Part shown: positions 43,460-52,071 of the stretch, piece after piece | How positions within the stretch are numbered: the stretch's first letter is position 1 | Layout: each line of letters opens with the position of its first letter | Origin: Pseudomonas sp. PSB18 | Lineage (GTDB): Bacteria; Pseudomonadota; Gammaproteobacteria; Pseudomonadales; Pseudomonadaceae | Assembly: GCF_014596565.1 (NCBI RefSeq) | Contig: NZ_NOIN01000014.1 | Span: forward strand, 1-64,000 | DNA: 64,000 nucleotides | Direction: 5' to 3' | Notes under the pieces: generated by a model | The model's database searches: none | Seen by the model: only the letters and a program-made list of their open reading frames with translations | Told to the model about the DNA's origin: nothing | Translations under genes and position numbers: made by a program

Positions 43460-43479
43460 ATATTCGATTTTTCGCATAT
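43460..43479. promoter_or_regulatory. ArsR-type operator candidate
   Basis: ATATTCGA-TTTT-TCGCATAT is an 8-bp inverted repeat with one mismatch, 14 bp upstream of the GAPDH start codon. AT-rich palindromes of this type are typical of ArsR-family binding sites. No arsR gene is in the window, so the repressor would act from elsewhere. Confidence 0.5.
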
Positions 43480-43492
43480 AGGTTCGAACAAC

Positions 43493-44503
43493 ATGACGAT
43501 CAAAGTGGGCATCAATGGTTTTGGCCGGATCGGTCGTCTCGCGCTACGGGCCGCCTGGCATTGGCCCGAGTTCGAGTTTGTGCAGATCAATGACCCGGCC
43601 GGTGATGCGGCCACTCATGCGCATCTGTTGAACTTCGACTCCGTGCACGGCCGCTGGAGCCACCAGGCTGATGCAGACGGCAACGACATCGTCATCAAGG
43701 GCAAGCGGATCAAAGTGACGGCCAACAGGGCCATTGCCGACACCGACTGGTCGGCCTGCGATCTGGTGATCGAAGCCAGTGGCAAGATGAAGACCGTCGC
43801 GGTGCTCAAGGCTTACCTCGACCAAGGCGTGAAGCGTGTGGTGGTCAGCGCCCCGGTGAAGGAAAAGGGTGCGCTGAACATCGTCATGGGGGTCAATCAC
43901 CACCTGTTCAAAGCTGCCGAACATCCCATTGTCACTGCCGCATCCTGCACCACCAACTGCCTGGCCCCGGTGGTCAAGGTCATTCACGAGAAGCTCGGCA
44001 TCCGCCACGGCTCGATCACTACCATCCATGACCTGACCAACACCCAGAGCCTGCTCGATCAACCCCACAAGGACCTGCGCCGCGCCCGCGCTTGCGGCAT
44101 GAGTCTGATCCCGACCAGCACCGGCTCGGCCACCGCCATCGCGGAAATCTTTCCCGAGTTGCGTGGGCGCCTGAACGGTCACGCCGTGCGCGTACCACTG
44201 GCCAATGCTTCGCTGACCGATTGTGTCTTCGAGGTCGAGCGAGCCACCACCGTCGAAGAAGTGAATCAATGGCTCAAGGACGCCTCCGAGAACGAATTGA
44301 AAGACATCCTCGGTTTCGAAGAGCGGCCGCTGGTGTCTATCGACTACCGGACCGACCCGCGCTCATCGATCATCGATGCGCTGTCGACCCTCGTCGTCAA
44401 CGGGACCCAGGTCAAGCTCTATGCCTGGTACGACAATGAGTGGGGCTATGCCAATCGCACCGTCGAACTGGCGCGAATGGTCGGTCTGGCCGGGCATTCA
44501 TGA
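43493..44503 (+). CDS. ArsJ-associated glyceraldehyde-3-phosphate dehydrogenase
   Basis: 336 residues. NAD-binding IKVGINGFGRIGRLALRAA at the N-terminus, catalytic Cys152 in TAASCTTNCLAPVVK, and WYDNEWGYANRTVELA near the C-terminus identify a GAPDH. The ATGA overlap with arsJ indicates the arsenate-resistance version: it converts glyceraldehyde-3-phosphate plus arsenate to 1-arseno-3-phosphoglycerate, which ArsJ exports. The usual glycolytic enzyme is expected elsewhere in the genome. The operator-like repeat just upstream suggests arsenic control. Pairing logic comes from known GAPDH-ArsJ systems; the reaction is not provable from sequence alone. Confidence 0.9.
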   Translation: MTIKVGINGFGRIGRLALRAAWHWPEFEFVQINDPAGDAATHAHLLNFDSVHGRWSHQADADGNDIVIKGKRIKVTANRAIADTDWSACDLVIEASGKMKTVAVLKAYLDQGVKRVVVSAPVKEKGALNIVMGVNHHLFKAAEHPIVTAASCTTNCLAPVVKVIHEKLGIRHGSITTIHDLTNTQSLLDQPHKDLRRARACGMSLIPTSTGSATAIAEIFPELRGRLNGHAVRVPLANASLTDCVFEVERATTVEEVNQWLKDASENELKDILGFEERPLVSIDYRTDPRSSIIDALSTLVVNGTQVKLYAWYDNEWGYANRTVELARMVGLAGHS

Positions 44504-45717
44504 AGTCACTGGCGGCCCTCGCTCCGGAAGTGCGGCAATACCTGCTCGTCACGGGCAACTACTGGGCATTCACCCTCACCGACGGTGCCTTGCGCATGTT
44601 GGTGGTGCTGCACTTTCACGCGTTGGGCTACAGCCCGCTGCAGATCGCTGCGTTGTTCCTGTTCTATGAACTCTTTGGCGTCATCACCAACCTGGTGGGC
44701 GGCTATCTCGGTGCCCGGCTGGGTTTGAATCGCACCATGAACGTCGGCCTGGGCATGCAGGTCGTGGCATTGCTCCTGTTGACGGTGCCGACGGTCTGGC
44801 TGACGGTCCCCTGGGTGATGGCGGCCCAGGCCCTGTCCGGGATCGCCAAGGACCTGAACAAGATGAGTGCCAAAAGCACCCTCAAGCTGCTGGTGCCCGA
44901 CGGGCAACAGGGCACGCTCTACCGGTGGGTGGCGATGCTCACCGGCTCGAAAAACGCCCTCAAGGGTATTGGTTTTTTCCTCGGTGGCGCGTTGCTGGCG
45001 TCGCTGGGGTTCAGGGGCGCGCTGCTGGCGATGGCCAGCGTGTTGGGGCTGATCTGGATCGGCAGTCTGATCCTGTTGAAGAGGGACCTGGGCAAGGCGA
45101 AAGCCAAGCCCAGGTTCCGCGACCTGCTGTCCAAGAGCCGCGCGATCAATATCCTGTCGGCGGCGCGGCTGTTCCTGTTCGGCGCCCGCGACGTCTGGTT
45201 CGTGGTGGCCTTGCCGGTCTATCTGAGCAGCGTCTTTGCCTGGGACTTCTGGAAGGTCGGCAGTTACCTCGCCGCCTGGGTGATCGGCTACGGCCTCGTG
45301 CAGTCGTTCGCGCCCTATATCACTGGCAAAAAACGGGGGCATGTACCGGACGGGCGTGGCGCGTTCCTTTGGGCGCTGGCACTGGCGGGCCTGCCGATGG
45401 CTATTGCGCTGGGCCTGGGCAGCGGACTGCCGCAACAGACGGTGCTGCTCGGCGGGTTGGCGGTGTTTGGTGCGTTGTTCGCGGTGAATTCGTCCTTGCA
45501 CAGCTACCTGATCGTGTCCTATGCCAAGGAGGACGGCGTGTCGCTGGACGTGGGTTTTTACTACATGTCCAACGCTATGGGCCGGCTGATCGGCACGCTG
45601 CTTTCCGGTTGGGTGTATCAGGCTCATGGGCTGGAGGCATGCCTATGGATTTCCAGCGGCTTTGTCTTGCTCGCCGCGCTGATCTCCATGGCATTGCCCC
45701 GTCACGCGGGTCATTGA
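44500..45717 (+). CDS. arsJ: organoarsenical efflux permease ArsJ (MFS)
   Basis: 405 residues from the ATG at 44500, which overlaps the GAPDH stop as ATGA. About twelve transmembrane segments. The opening APEVRQYLLVTGNYWAFTLT, DGALRMLVVLHFHALGYSPL and GIAKDLNKMSAKSTLKLLV are characteristic of ArsJ. It expels 1-arseno-3-phosphoglycerate, which then breaks down outside to arsenate, giving arsenate resistance without ArsC. Its stop directly abuts the stop of a convergent YeeE/YedE gene with no base between. The rest of an ars operon (arsR, arsC, arsB) is absent here. Confidence 0.93.
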   Translation: MKSLAALAPEVRQYLLVTGNYWAFTLTDGALRMLVVLHFHALGYSPLQIAALFLFYELFGVITNLVGGYLGARLGLNRTMNVGLGMQVVALLLLTVPTVWLTVPWVMAAQALSGIAKDLNKMSAKSTLKLLVPDGQQGTLYRWVAMLTGSKNALKGIGFFLGGALLASLGFRGALLAMASVLGLIWIGSLILLKRDLGKAKAKPRFRDLLSKSRAINILSAARLFLFGARDVWFVVALPVYLSSVFAWDFWKVGSYLAAWVIGYGLVQSFAPYITGKKRGHVPDGRGAFLWALALAGLPMAIALGLGSGLPQQTVLLGGLAVFGALFAVNSSLHSYLIVSYAKEDGVSLDVGFYYMSNAMGRLIGTLLSGWVYQAHGLEACLWISSGFVLLAALISMALPRHAGH

Positions 45718-46137
45718 TCAAGGGCGTGGTCGGTTTTCCAGTACAGAAAACACGGCCATGCCCGCCAGCATGGCCAACGTGAAGACGATGATCTGCCAGT
45801 GTCCGGTCAGCAGGACTGTGACGGCGGGGCCGGGGCAGATGCCCGCGATGCCCCAGCCGACGCCAAACACCAGGCTGCCGCCGATCAGGCGCCTGTCCAG
45901 TTCACGCTTGACCGGTAACTGCATCGGGTTTCCCAGCAGCGAGCGCGATTGCCGGCTCGCCCAGGTCAACGGTCCGATGGCGACGCCAATCGCCCCGACC
46001 ATCACCCAGGCTAGGGACGGGTCCCAGGCCCCGCTCAAATCGAGGAAAGCCAACACCTTGGTCGGGTTGGTCATGCCTGCCAGCAGCAGGCCGATACCAA
46101 ACAGCAGGCCGGCCATGAACGCGGTCAGCTTGAGCAT
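45718..46137 (-). CDS. YeeE/YedE-type membrane protein, C-terminal half-unit (DUF6691-like)
   Basis: 139 residues from MLKLTAFMAGLLFGIGLLLA; the longer frame upstream overlaps the partner gene. Four transmembrane segments, with the glycine-rich motifs LLLAGMTNPTKVLAFLDLSG and GVGWGIAGICPGPAVTVLL; the single Cys in GICPGP is conserved in this family. With the 144-residue partner 2 bp upstream it makes up a split YeeE/YedE transporter, a family linked to import of thiosulfate or other sulfur compounds. Converges on arsJ with no gap. Confidence 0.88.
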   Translation of the reverse strand: MLKLTAFMAGLLFGIGLLLAGMTNPTKVLAFLDLSGAWDPSLAWVMVGAIGVAIGPLTWASRQSRSLLGNPMQLPVKRELDRRLIGGSLVFGVGWGIAGICPGPAVTVLLTGHWQIIVFTLAMLAGMAVFSVLENRPRP

Positions 46138-46139
46138 GT

Positions 46140-46574
46140 TCAGGCTCCCAACCCATGGCGCAGGACAAACACCGTCACGAAGCCGCAGAGCATGAAGCAC
46201 GCCGTGGCGACCATCGAACGCGGCGAGAGCCGTGCAATGCCGCACACGCCGTGCCCACTGGTACAGCCCGAGCCATAGCGGGTGCCAATGCCCACCAACA
46301 GGCCCGCTGCAACCAGCCCAACCCCACCGGTCTGGAATTCAATCGGTGGCACCGAGGCGAACGCGCCCCACACAAGCGGTGCGACCAGCAACCCCAGGAG
46401 AAACAGCATCTTCTCGCTCGCACCCTCGCGGCGGCGTTGCAAGAGGCTGCCAATCAGGCCGCTGACGCCGGCAACGCGCCCATTGGCGACCACCAACAGA
46501 CTGGCGGCCAAGCCGATCAATGCGCCGCCTGCAAGGGATGACCAAGGTGTGAAGTTCAGCCAGTCGACGCTCAT
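46140..46574 (-). CDS. YeeE/YedE-type membrane protein, N-terminal half-unit
   Basis: 144 residues from MSVDWLNFTPWSSLAGGALI. Four transmembrane segments, and the signature GTRYGSGCTSGHGVCGIARL with two conserved cysteines, which in YeeE-type transporters relay sulfur compounds. The partner half-unit follows 2 bp later, so the pair probably forms one heteromeric sulfur-transport unit. Such pairs often sit beside a BigR/ArsR-type regulator and persulfide enzymes; none is present here. Divergent from the GntR gene. Confidence 0.9.
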   Translation of the reverse strand: MSVDWLNFTPWSSLAGGALIGLAASLLVVANGRVAGVSGLIGSLLQRRREGASEKMLFLLGLLVAPLVWGAFASVPPIEFQTGGVGLVAAGLLVGIGTRYGSGCTSGHGVCGIARLSPRSMVATACFMLCGFVTVFVLRHGLGA

Positions 46575-46648
46575 CAAGCTTCTCCGATCCGTGATGGGGG
46601 GCCGGCGTAGTGTACTCGCCATTCGTCAGCCCTATACCGAGACCATTC

Positions 46649-46677
46649 TTGACAACGTCGCTGGCTCGGCAAATACT
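46649..46677 (+). promoter_or_regulatory. sigma-70 promoter of the GntR gene
   Basis: TTGACA (46649-46654) and AATACT (46672-46677) are separated by 17 bp. The -35 is a perfect match and the -10 matches 4 of 6 bases. A transcription start about 46684 is implied, 40 bp before the GntR start codon. Confidence 0.55.
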
Positions 46678-46687
46678 CGGCGTATAT

Positions 46688-46699
46688 TCATATATATGA
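46688..46699. promoter_or_regulatory. palindrome just downstream of the GntR promoter
   Basis: TCATATATATGA is a perfect 12-bp palindrome lying over the expected start of the GntR transcript. It is a candidate operator for autorepression, although AT alternation makes chance palindromes easier here. Confidence 0.4.
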
Positions 46700-46724
46700 C
46701 TAGATAACAAGGTGAATAAAGTCG

Positions 46725-47456
46725 ATGAAAGCCCTTTCCAGCGATGTCCGCCTGCCGCTCTATCAACGTCTACGAGACCAGTTGGCTGAACAGATCGCCA
46801 ATAATCGCTGGCGTCCGGGAGAAGCGATTCCCACTGAGGCCGCCCTTTCGGCGGAGTACCAATTGTCTACCGGTACCGTGCGCAAGGCGGTCGATGCGTT
46901 GGTCAGCGAGGGCATTCTCGAGCGTCAGCAGGGGCGCGGTACCTTTATTCGCCGCCCTCAGTTCCAGTCTTCGTTGTTCCGCTTCTTCCGGTTTCAAAGC
47001 GCCTCGGGCGAACGTCGGGTCCCGGAGAGCCGCATCTTGTCCATCGAGCCAGTGGCTGCGCCGTCGGCGGTGGCACAGGCGTTGGGATTGCCCGTCGACG
47101 CACCGGTGATCCGCATCGTTCGTGTGCGTCTGCTGGACGTCGAGCCAGTGCTCGCCGAAGAAATCTGGTTGCCGCGCAGTCGCTTTCAATCGCTGCTCGA
47201 TATCGACCTGAGCCAGAAAGGGCCGCTGCTCTATCCCATCTACGAAGAAACCTGCGGTCAGGTTGTCGCCTATGCCGAAGAAACCCTCACCGCCGAATCG
47301 GTGAATGACGTTCACGCCCGTTTGCTGCAAGTGCCGGTCAATAGCCCGGTTGTGGTGATCGAGCGTCTGGCGCGGGACTACGCCGGCAACCCGCTGGAGT
47401 GGCGACGCTCCCGCGGGCATGCCGAGCATTTCCGCTACAGCGTGGAGATCCGTTGA
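46725..47456 (+). CDS. GntR/HutC-family transcriptional regulator
   Basis: 243 residues. The N-terminal winged helix (LPLYQRLRDQLAEQIANNRW, PGEAIPTEAALSAEYQLSTG, TVRKAVDALVSEGILERQQG) is of the GntR type and the C-terminal UTRA domain (about 95-240; PESRILSIEPVAAPSAVAQA, VVVIERLARDYAGNPLEWRR) binds an effector. It probably represses the MFS/amidohydrolase genes downstream and perhaps itself. AAGG lies just upstream of the start at 46725. The effector is likely the substrate of that pathway; unknown. Confidence 0.9.
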   Translation: MKALSSDVRLPLYQRLRDQLAEQIANNRWRPGEAIPTEAALSAEYQLSTGTVRKAVDALVSEGILERQQGRGTFIRRPQFQSSLFRFFRFQSASGERRVPESRILSIEPVAAPSAVAQALGLPVDAPVIRIVRVRLLDVEPVLAEEIWLPRSRFQSLLDIDLSQKGPLLYPIYEETCGQVVAYAEETLTAESVNDVHARLLQVPVNSPVVVIERLARDYAGNPLEWRRSRGHAEHFRYSVEIR

Positions 47457-47481
47457 CCCTGCCGGATTAGCGGGTCACCCG

Positions 47482-47506
47482 GCGGCGAGTCGTCGCCGCG
47501 GCTTTT
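47482..47506 (+). terminator. intrinsic terminator after the GntR gene
   Basis: GCGGCGA-GTCG-TCGCCGC is a 7-bp GC stem with a tetraloop, followed by GGCTTTTA. It suggests that the GntR gene and the transporter gene have separate transcripts or that the regulator message is attenuated. Confidence 0.6.
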
Positions 47507-47589
47507 ACCGTTGTGTTTGCCCTCACTGGCCCTGTAGCGGCGCGGTTCGCTCTCGGCTGCCTTTCGTTCTGCTTATAAGGATAAAAATC

Positions 47590-48879
47590 ATGTTCAGTTG
47601 GTATCGCCAAGTCACCGCGCGGGAGCGCAAAACGTTTTGGGCCTGTTTCGGCGGATGGTCGCTCGACGCGCTGGAAGTACAGATGTTTGGCCTGGCGATA
47701 CCGGCGCTGATTGCGGCATTTGCCTTGTCCAAGGGCGATGCGGGGCTGATCAGCGGCGTGACCCTGGTGACCTCGGCTCTCGGCGGCTGGGTCGGCGGCA
47801 CGTTGTCGGACCGCTACGGCCGGGTGCGCACGCTGCAATGGATGATCCTGTGGTTCTCGTTCTTCACCTTTCTGTCCGCGTTCGTCACCGGCTTTCACCA
47901 GTTGCTGATCGTCAAGGCGCTGCAGGGATTCGGGATCGGTGGCGAATGGGCCGCCGGTGCGGTGCTGATGGCCGAAACCATCAATCCCAAGTACCGCGGC
48001 AAGGTCATGGGCACGGTACAAAGCGCCTGGGCAGTGGGTTGGGGGCTGGCGGTCGGTGTGTTCACGCTGATCTACTCGTTCGTGCCCCAGGACATGGCCT
48101 GGCGGGTGATGTTCATCGTCGGCCTGCTGCCGTCGTTCCTGATCATCTGGGTCCGGCGTAACGTCGAGGAGCCGGACAGTTTCCAGCGCCTGCAAAAAGA
48201 ACAGGCGATCCCGCAGAGCTTCTTCAAGTCCCTGGCCGGCATCTTTCGCCCTGAGCTGATCCGCGTGACCTTGTTTGGTGGGCTGCTGGGGCTAGGCGCA
48301 CATGGCGGTTATCACGCGGTGATGACCTGGCTGCCGACCTTCCTCAAGACCGAACGCAACCTGTCGGTCCTCAATTCCGGCGGCTACCTGGCCGTTATCA
48401 TCTTCGCCTTCTGGTGTGGCTGCGTGGTCAGCGGCTTGCTGATCGATCGCATTGGCCGTCGCAAGAACATTGTGCTGTTCGCGCTATGTTGTGTCGTGAC
48501 TGTGCAGTGCTACGTATTCCTGCCGCTGACCAACACTCAGATGCTGTTCCTGGGGTTCCCGCTCGGCTTCTTCGCCGCTGGCATTCCGGCGAGCCTCGGG
48601 GCGCTGTTCAACGAGTTGTACCCGGCGGATGTGCGTGGCGCGGGTGTGGGCTTCTGCTACAACTTCGGCCGGGTACTCTCGGCGGTCTTTCCCTTCCTGG
48701 TCGGCCACATGAGCGATTCCATGTCCCTGGGTTCAGCCATCGGCATCGACGCCGGGATAGCTTATGGCGTGGCGGTGCTCGCGGCGCTGTGTCTGCCGGA
48801 AACCCGCGGACGCAACCTTGAAGCCTCCACTGCACCGGCAAACGCCACGGTCGACGGTAACGAGAGCGCCCATGCCTGA
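47590..48879 (+). CDS. MFS transporter of the aromatic-acid/sialate:H+ symporter type
   Basis: 429 residues from MFSWYRQVTARERKTFWACF, with AAGGAT 8 nt upstream; the frame is open to 47419 but that part overlaps the GntR gene. Twelve transmembrane segments with the MFS motif GGTLSDRYGRVRTLQW after TM2, GIGGEWAAGAVLMAE in TM4-5, and LIDRIGRRKN between TM8 and 9, the pattern of acid:proton symporters (AAHS/SHS). It probably imports an organic acid that the amidohydrolase or an associated pathway uses. The last 8 bp overlap the amidohydrolase gene. Confidence 0.88.
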   Translation: MFSWYRQVTARERKTFWACFGGWSLDALEVQMFGLAIPALIAAFALSKGDAGLISGVTLVTSALGGWVGGTLSDRYGRVRTLQWMILWFSFFTFLSAFVTGFHQLLIVKALQGFGIGGEWAAGAVLMAETINPKYRGKVMGTVQSAWAVGWGLAVGVFTLIYSFVPQDMAWRVMFIVGLLPSFLIIWVRRNVEEPDSFQRLQKEQAIPQSFFKSLAGIFRPELIRVTLFGGLLGLGAHGGYHAVMTWLPTFLKTERNLSVLNSGGYLAVIIFAFWCGCVVSGLLIDRIGRRKNIVLFALCCVVTVQCYVFLPLTNTQMLFLGFPLGFFAAGIPASLGALFNELYPADVRGAGVGFCYNFGRVLSAVFPFLVGHMSDSMSLGSAIGIDAGIAYGVAVLAALCLPETRGRNLEASTAPANATVDGNESAHA

Positions 48880-49729
48880 TACCTTTTCTACGCCAATCAC
48901 CGGCATCGACTCCCATGCCCATGTGTTCAGTCGTGAGCTGGCGCTGGCTGCCGAGCGGCGCTACACACCTGACTATGACGCGACGCTTGGCCAATACCTG
49001 CACCACTTGCAAGCCCATGGCCTGAGCCATGGCGTGCTGGTGCAGCCCAGTTTTCTTGGCACGGATAACAGCTATCTACTGGCCGCGCTCCAGCAGGCTC
49101 CCCAGCAATTGCGCGGGGTCGTGGTGCTGGAGCCTGGCATCAGCCGTGCGGTGATGGAAGGCATGGCCCGGCTGGGGGTGGTCGGTGTGCGCTTGAATCT
49201 GATGGGCAAGGACCTGCCTGATTTTCGGGACGCAGCCTGGCGAGATTTCTTCGGCCATCTGGTTGCGCTGGACTGGCATGTCGAATTACACCGCAACCTG
49301 GCGGACCTGCCGGGGCTGATTCGCCAACTGATGCCATTTGGCATCAGGCTGGTGATCGATCACTTCGGACGAGCGGATTCGCGCCTGGGCATCGAGCAAA
49401 CTGGTTTTACCGAGCTGCTGGAGCTGGGTTTGAGCGGACAGCTGTGGATGAAGGTGTCCGGCATCTACCGATTGGCCGGGACCGATCATGAGAATCTGGA
49501 GTTCGCCCGAGCCTCATTGGCCTTGCTGGCGCAGAGCTTCGGCCCCCGACGCCTGGTGTGGGGCAGCGACTGGCCGCATACGCAACATGAACGAAGCGTC
49601 GGCTTCGAGACGGTCATGGGGCAGTTGCGCGCGCTGGGGTGTTCGGCGTCGCTGATGAAGGCGCTGATGGTGCAAGCACCTCAAGCATTGTTTGGTTTTC
49701 CGGATACAAGGGCTATTGCATCAAGTTAA
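48872..49729 (+). CDS. amidohydrolase (amidohydro_2 / 2-pyrone-4,6-dicarboxylate hydrolase-like)
   Basis: 285 residues from MPDTFSTPITGIDSHAHVFS; starting codon at 48872 overlaps the transporter stop by 8 bp. TIM-barrel metal hydrolase: the N-terminal DSHAHVF metal motif, VLVQPSFLGTDNSYLL, LDWHVELHRN, LVIDHFGRAD and WGSDWPHTQHE are the Amidohydro_2 pattern. The closest well-known members hydrolyse 2-pyrone-4,6-dicarboxylate or similar lactones. The substrate is probably what the MFS protein imports, or a downstream intermediate. No complete aromatic pathway is visible around it. Confidence 0.85.
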   Translation: MPDTFSTPITGIDSHAHVFSRELALAAERRYTPDYDATLGQYLHHLQAHGLSHGVLVQPSFLGTDNSYLLAALQQAPQQLRGVVVLEPGISRAVMEGMARLGVVGVRLNLMGKDLPDFRDAAWRDFFGHLVALDWHVELHRNLADLPGLIRQLMPFGIRLVIDHFGRADSRLGIEQTGFTELLELGLSGQLWMKVSGIYRLAGTDHENLEFARASLALLAQSFGPRRLVWGSDWPHTQHERSVGFETVMGQLRALGCSASLMKALMVQAPQALFGFPDTRAIASS

Positions 49730-49894
49730 CCTGAACTCGTACGACGAATAAGGATCTAGAATCCATTGTAGCTGCATGCAAGAGACCCCCACCTGAATTC
49801 AGAGTGCGTTGCTCGAGGCGGATTGCCGGCCCGAATACATGCATGGGGCGATGGACAGCAAGGGCAGGTTAGCCAGGTGGATCGAGGATCACTG

Positions 49895-52069
49895 ATGTCA
49901 AACGTTGAAGAACTTCCCAGGGAAACACTGGCTCCGAGCGAGTACGAAAGCCTGGTTTCGATTGGCGAAAATGCGCTCGAGGCCATTCCCGGTGCGGTGT
50001 ATCTGTGTGATCGCGAGGGCTGGCTCGTCAGATACAACAGTGAGGCGGCCGAACTGTGGGGGCGCAGGCCGGAGCTCGGCGTGAACGGTGATCGCTTCTG
50101 CGGTTCCCATCGATTGTTCTTGACCGACGGTACACCGCTGGCGTTTGCAGATAGCCCGACGGCCTCGGCCCTCAGTACCGGTGTTGTGACCCGCAATCAG
50201 GAAATCCTCATCCAGCGCCCGGACGGGTCGCGGTTCGTGGCACTCATGAATATCCGGGCCCTGAGAGACCGGCGAGGTGTCATTCAAGGGGCAATCAATT
50301 GCTTCCAGGACATCTCTGCGCAGCACGCCATGGCCGAGGAGCTTCGGCGCAAGAGCGCCGACCTTGAAGACTTCTTCGAGAACAGCGCCGTGGGCCTGCA
50401 TATCGTCAGTGGCGAGGGCATCATCCTGCGTGCCAACAAGGCTGAATTGGCCCTGCTGGGTTACTCGGAAGAGGAATATATCGGTCGTCCTATCACCGAG
50501 TTTCATGTCGATGAGCCGGTGATCGGCGACATTCTCAATAAACTGGGCAGCGGTGATTGCCTGGAGAACTACCCGGCGCGCTTGAGGGCCAAGGACGGTT
50601 CGATCAAGTATGTCTCGATCACTTCCAATGGTCGGTTCGAAGACGGAAAACTCTTCAACACCCGGTGTTTCACCATCGACGTGACGTGCGTTCATGCGGC
50701 CGAGGCTGCGCGCCAGGAGAGCGACGACAGGCTTTCTGCCACCTACGAGGCGGCGACCATCGGGATTGCCGAGGCCGATGTCGACGGTCGCCTGCTCCGG
50801 GTGAACGACGCCCTCTGCCACATGCTGGGCCGTACTCGCGAGCAACTGCTGGCAATGACATTCCTGGACTACACCCACCCGGACAGCGTCGAGCAGGACG
50901 CGACCTTGTACGCGCGCCAGGTTGCCGGCGAAATGGACAGTTACGTGCTGCGCAAACGCGCGCTCAAGCTGGATGGCGAGATCGTCTATCTCGACATACA
51001 CAGTTCGTCGGTACGCGATGCTAGCGGCGAATTCCGCTATGGCGTGCGGGTGCTCCAGGACGTCACCCTTGCGCAGCGAATGGAAAACCAGGTTCGCGAG
51101 AGCGAGCGGCACATGCGCAATGTGCTCGAAGCGCTGCCCGCTGCGGTCTATACCACCGACGCCGAAGGCCGGATCACGTTCTACAATCGTGCGGCTGTCG
51201 AATTATCCGGGCGCACGCCCCAGTTGGGCGACCTGTGGTGCGTGACCTGGAAGCTGTTCAACACCGATGGAAGCCCGCTTCCCCACGACCAATGCCCAAT
51301 GGCCGTGGCGTTGAAGGAGAACCGGGCGATTCGGGGGGCCGAGGCTATTGCCCAACGACCGGATGGCACCCGTGTGCCGTTCAACCCCTATCCCACGCCC
51401 CTTCATGATGCCGATGGCAACCTCGTGGGCGCGATCAACATGTTGGTGGACATTACCGAGCGAAAGCAGGCGGAAAACCGCCAGAAGACGTTGATCGACG
51501 AACTCAATCATCGGGTCAAGAACACCTTGGCCACGGTGCAATCCCTGGCGGCCCAGACCGCGCGCAACGCAGAAGACGCCAAGGACGGCTACCGGCGATT
51601 CGAAGCCCGGCTGCTGGCGTTGTCGCGGGCTCATGACCTGCTGACGAAGCGGCACTGGGAGAACACACCTCTGGACGCCCTGGCCAAGGAAGTGCTGATG
51701 CCGGTCTTCGGGCTCGAGCCCGACCGCATCACGGTCGAGGGCGCGACCATCGACGTCGGCACCCGGGTGGCGCTCAATTTCACGATGACCCTCAACGAAC
51801 TGGCGATCAATGCGCTCAAATATGGCTCGATGTCCGTCGAGACGGGGACGCTTTCAGTGTCCTGGGACCTGCAGCCCCAACCAAACGGTACCTTGTTGAC
51901 CCTGGATTGGCGCGAGCAGGGCGGGCCGCTCGTGGCCCGGCCGGAGCGGGAAGGACTGGGTTCGCGGTTGATGAAGCGTTGTATCGAGCGCGACCTGGGA
52001 GGCCAGTTCGACATGACCTTTGCCCCGGAGGGCGTTTGCTGCCGCTTCTCGTTTCTGATCGGAGCCTAG
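49895..52069 (+). CDS. four-PAS HWE-family sensor histidine kinase
   Basis: 724 residues from the ATG at 49895, which has GAGG 7-8 nt upstream. No transmembrane segments, so it is cytosolic. Four PAS domains: about 30-150, 160-280, 295-410 and 415-530 (each with NSEAAELWGR-, NKAELALLGYS-, NDALCHMLGR- or NRAAVELSGR-type cores). The HWE dimerisation helix has the phosphoacceptor His539 in DELNHRVKNTLATVQSLAAQ, and RAHDLLTKRHWENTPL supplies the family HWE signature. The ATPase part has NELAINALKYGS and REQGGP, GLGSRLMKR. It phosphorylates the regulator 2 bp downstream. Ligands or light/redox cofactors of the PAS domains are not evident. Confidence 0.92.
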   Translation: MSNVEELPRETLAPSEYESLVSIGENALEAIPGAVYLCDREGWLVRYNSEAAELWGRRPELGVNGDRFCGSHRLFLTDGTPLAFADSPTASALSTGVVTRNQEILIQRPDGSRFVALMNIRALRDRRGVIQGAINCFQDISAQHAMAEELRRKSADLEDFFENSAVGLHIVSGEGIILRANKAELALLGYSEEEYIGRPITEFHVDEPVIGDILNKLGSGDCLENYPARLRAKDGSIKYVSITSNGRFEDGKLFNTRCFTIDVTCVHAAEAARQESDDRLSATYEAATIGIAEADVDGRLLRVNDALCHMLGRTREQLLAMTFLDYTHPDSVEQDATLYARQVAGEMDSYVLRKRALKLDGEIVYLDIHSSSVRDASGEFRYGVRVLQDVTLAQRMENQVRESERHMRNVLEALPAAVYTTDAEGRITFYNRAAVELSGRTPQLGDLWCVTWKLFNTDGSPLPHDQCPMAVALKENRAIRGAEAIAQRPDGTRVPFNPYPTPLHDADGNLVGAINMLVDITERKQAENRQKTLIDELNHRVKNTLATVQSLAAQTARNAEDAKDGYRRFEARLLALSRAHDLLTKRHWENTPLDALAKEVLMPVFGLEPDRITVEGATIDVGTRVALNFTMTLNELAINALKYGSMSVETGTLSVSWDLQPQPNGTLLTLDWREQGGPLVARPEREGLGSRLMKRCIERDLGGQFDMTFAPEGVCCRFSFLIGA

Positions 52070-52071
52070 GC

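Larger units (their letters stand above)
43047..43492. other. 446-bp intergenic region with four REP units and an operator-like repeat
   Basis: No gene supported. Contains the REP cluster (43141-43364) and, next to the GAPDH gene, an AT-rich segment with an inverted repeat (43460-43479). ORFs crossing it are translated REP palindromes. Confidence 0.7.
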
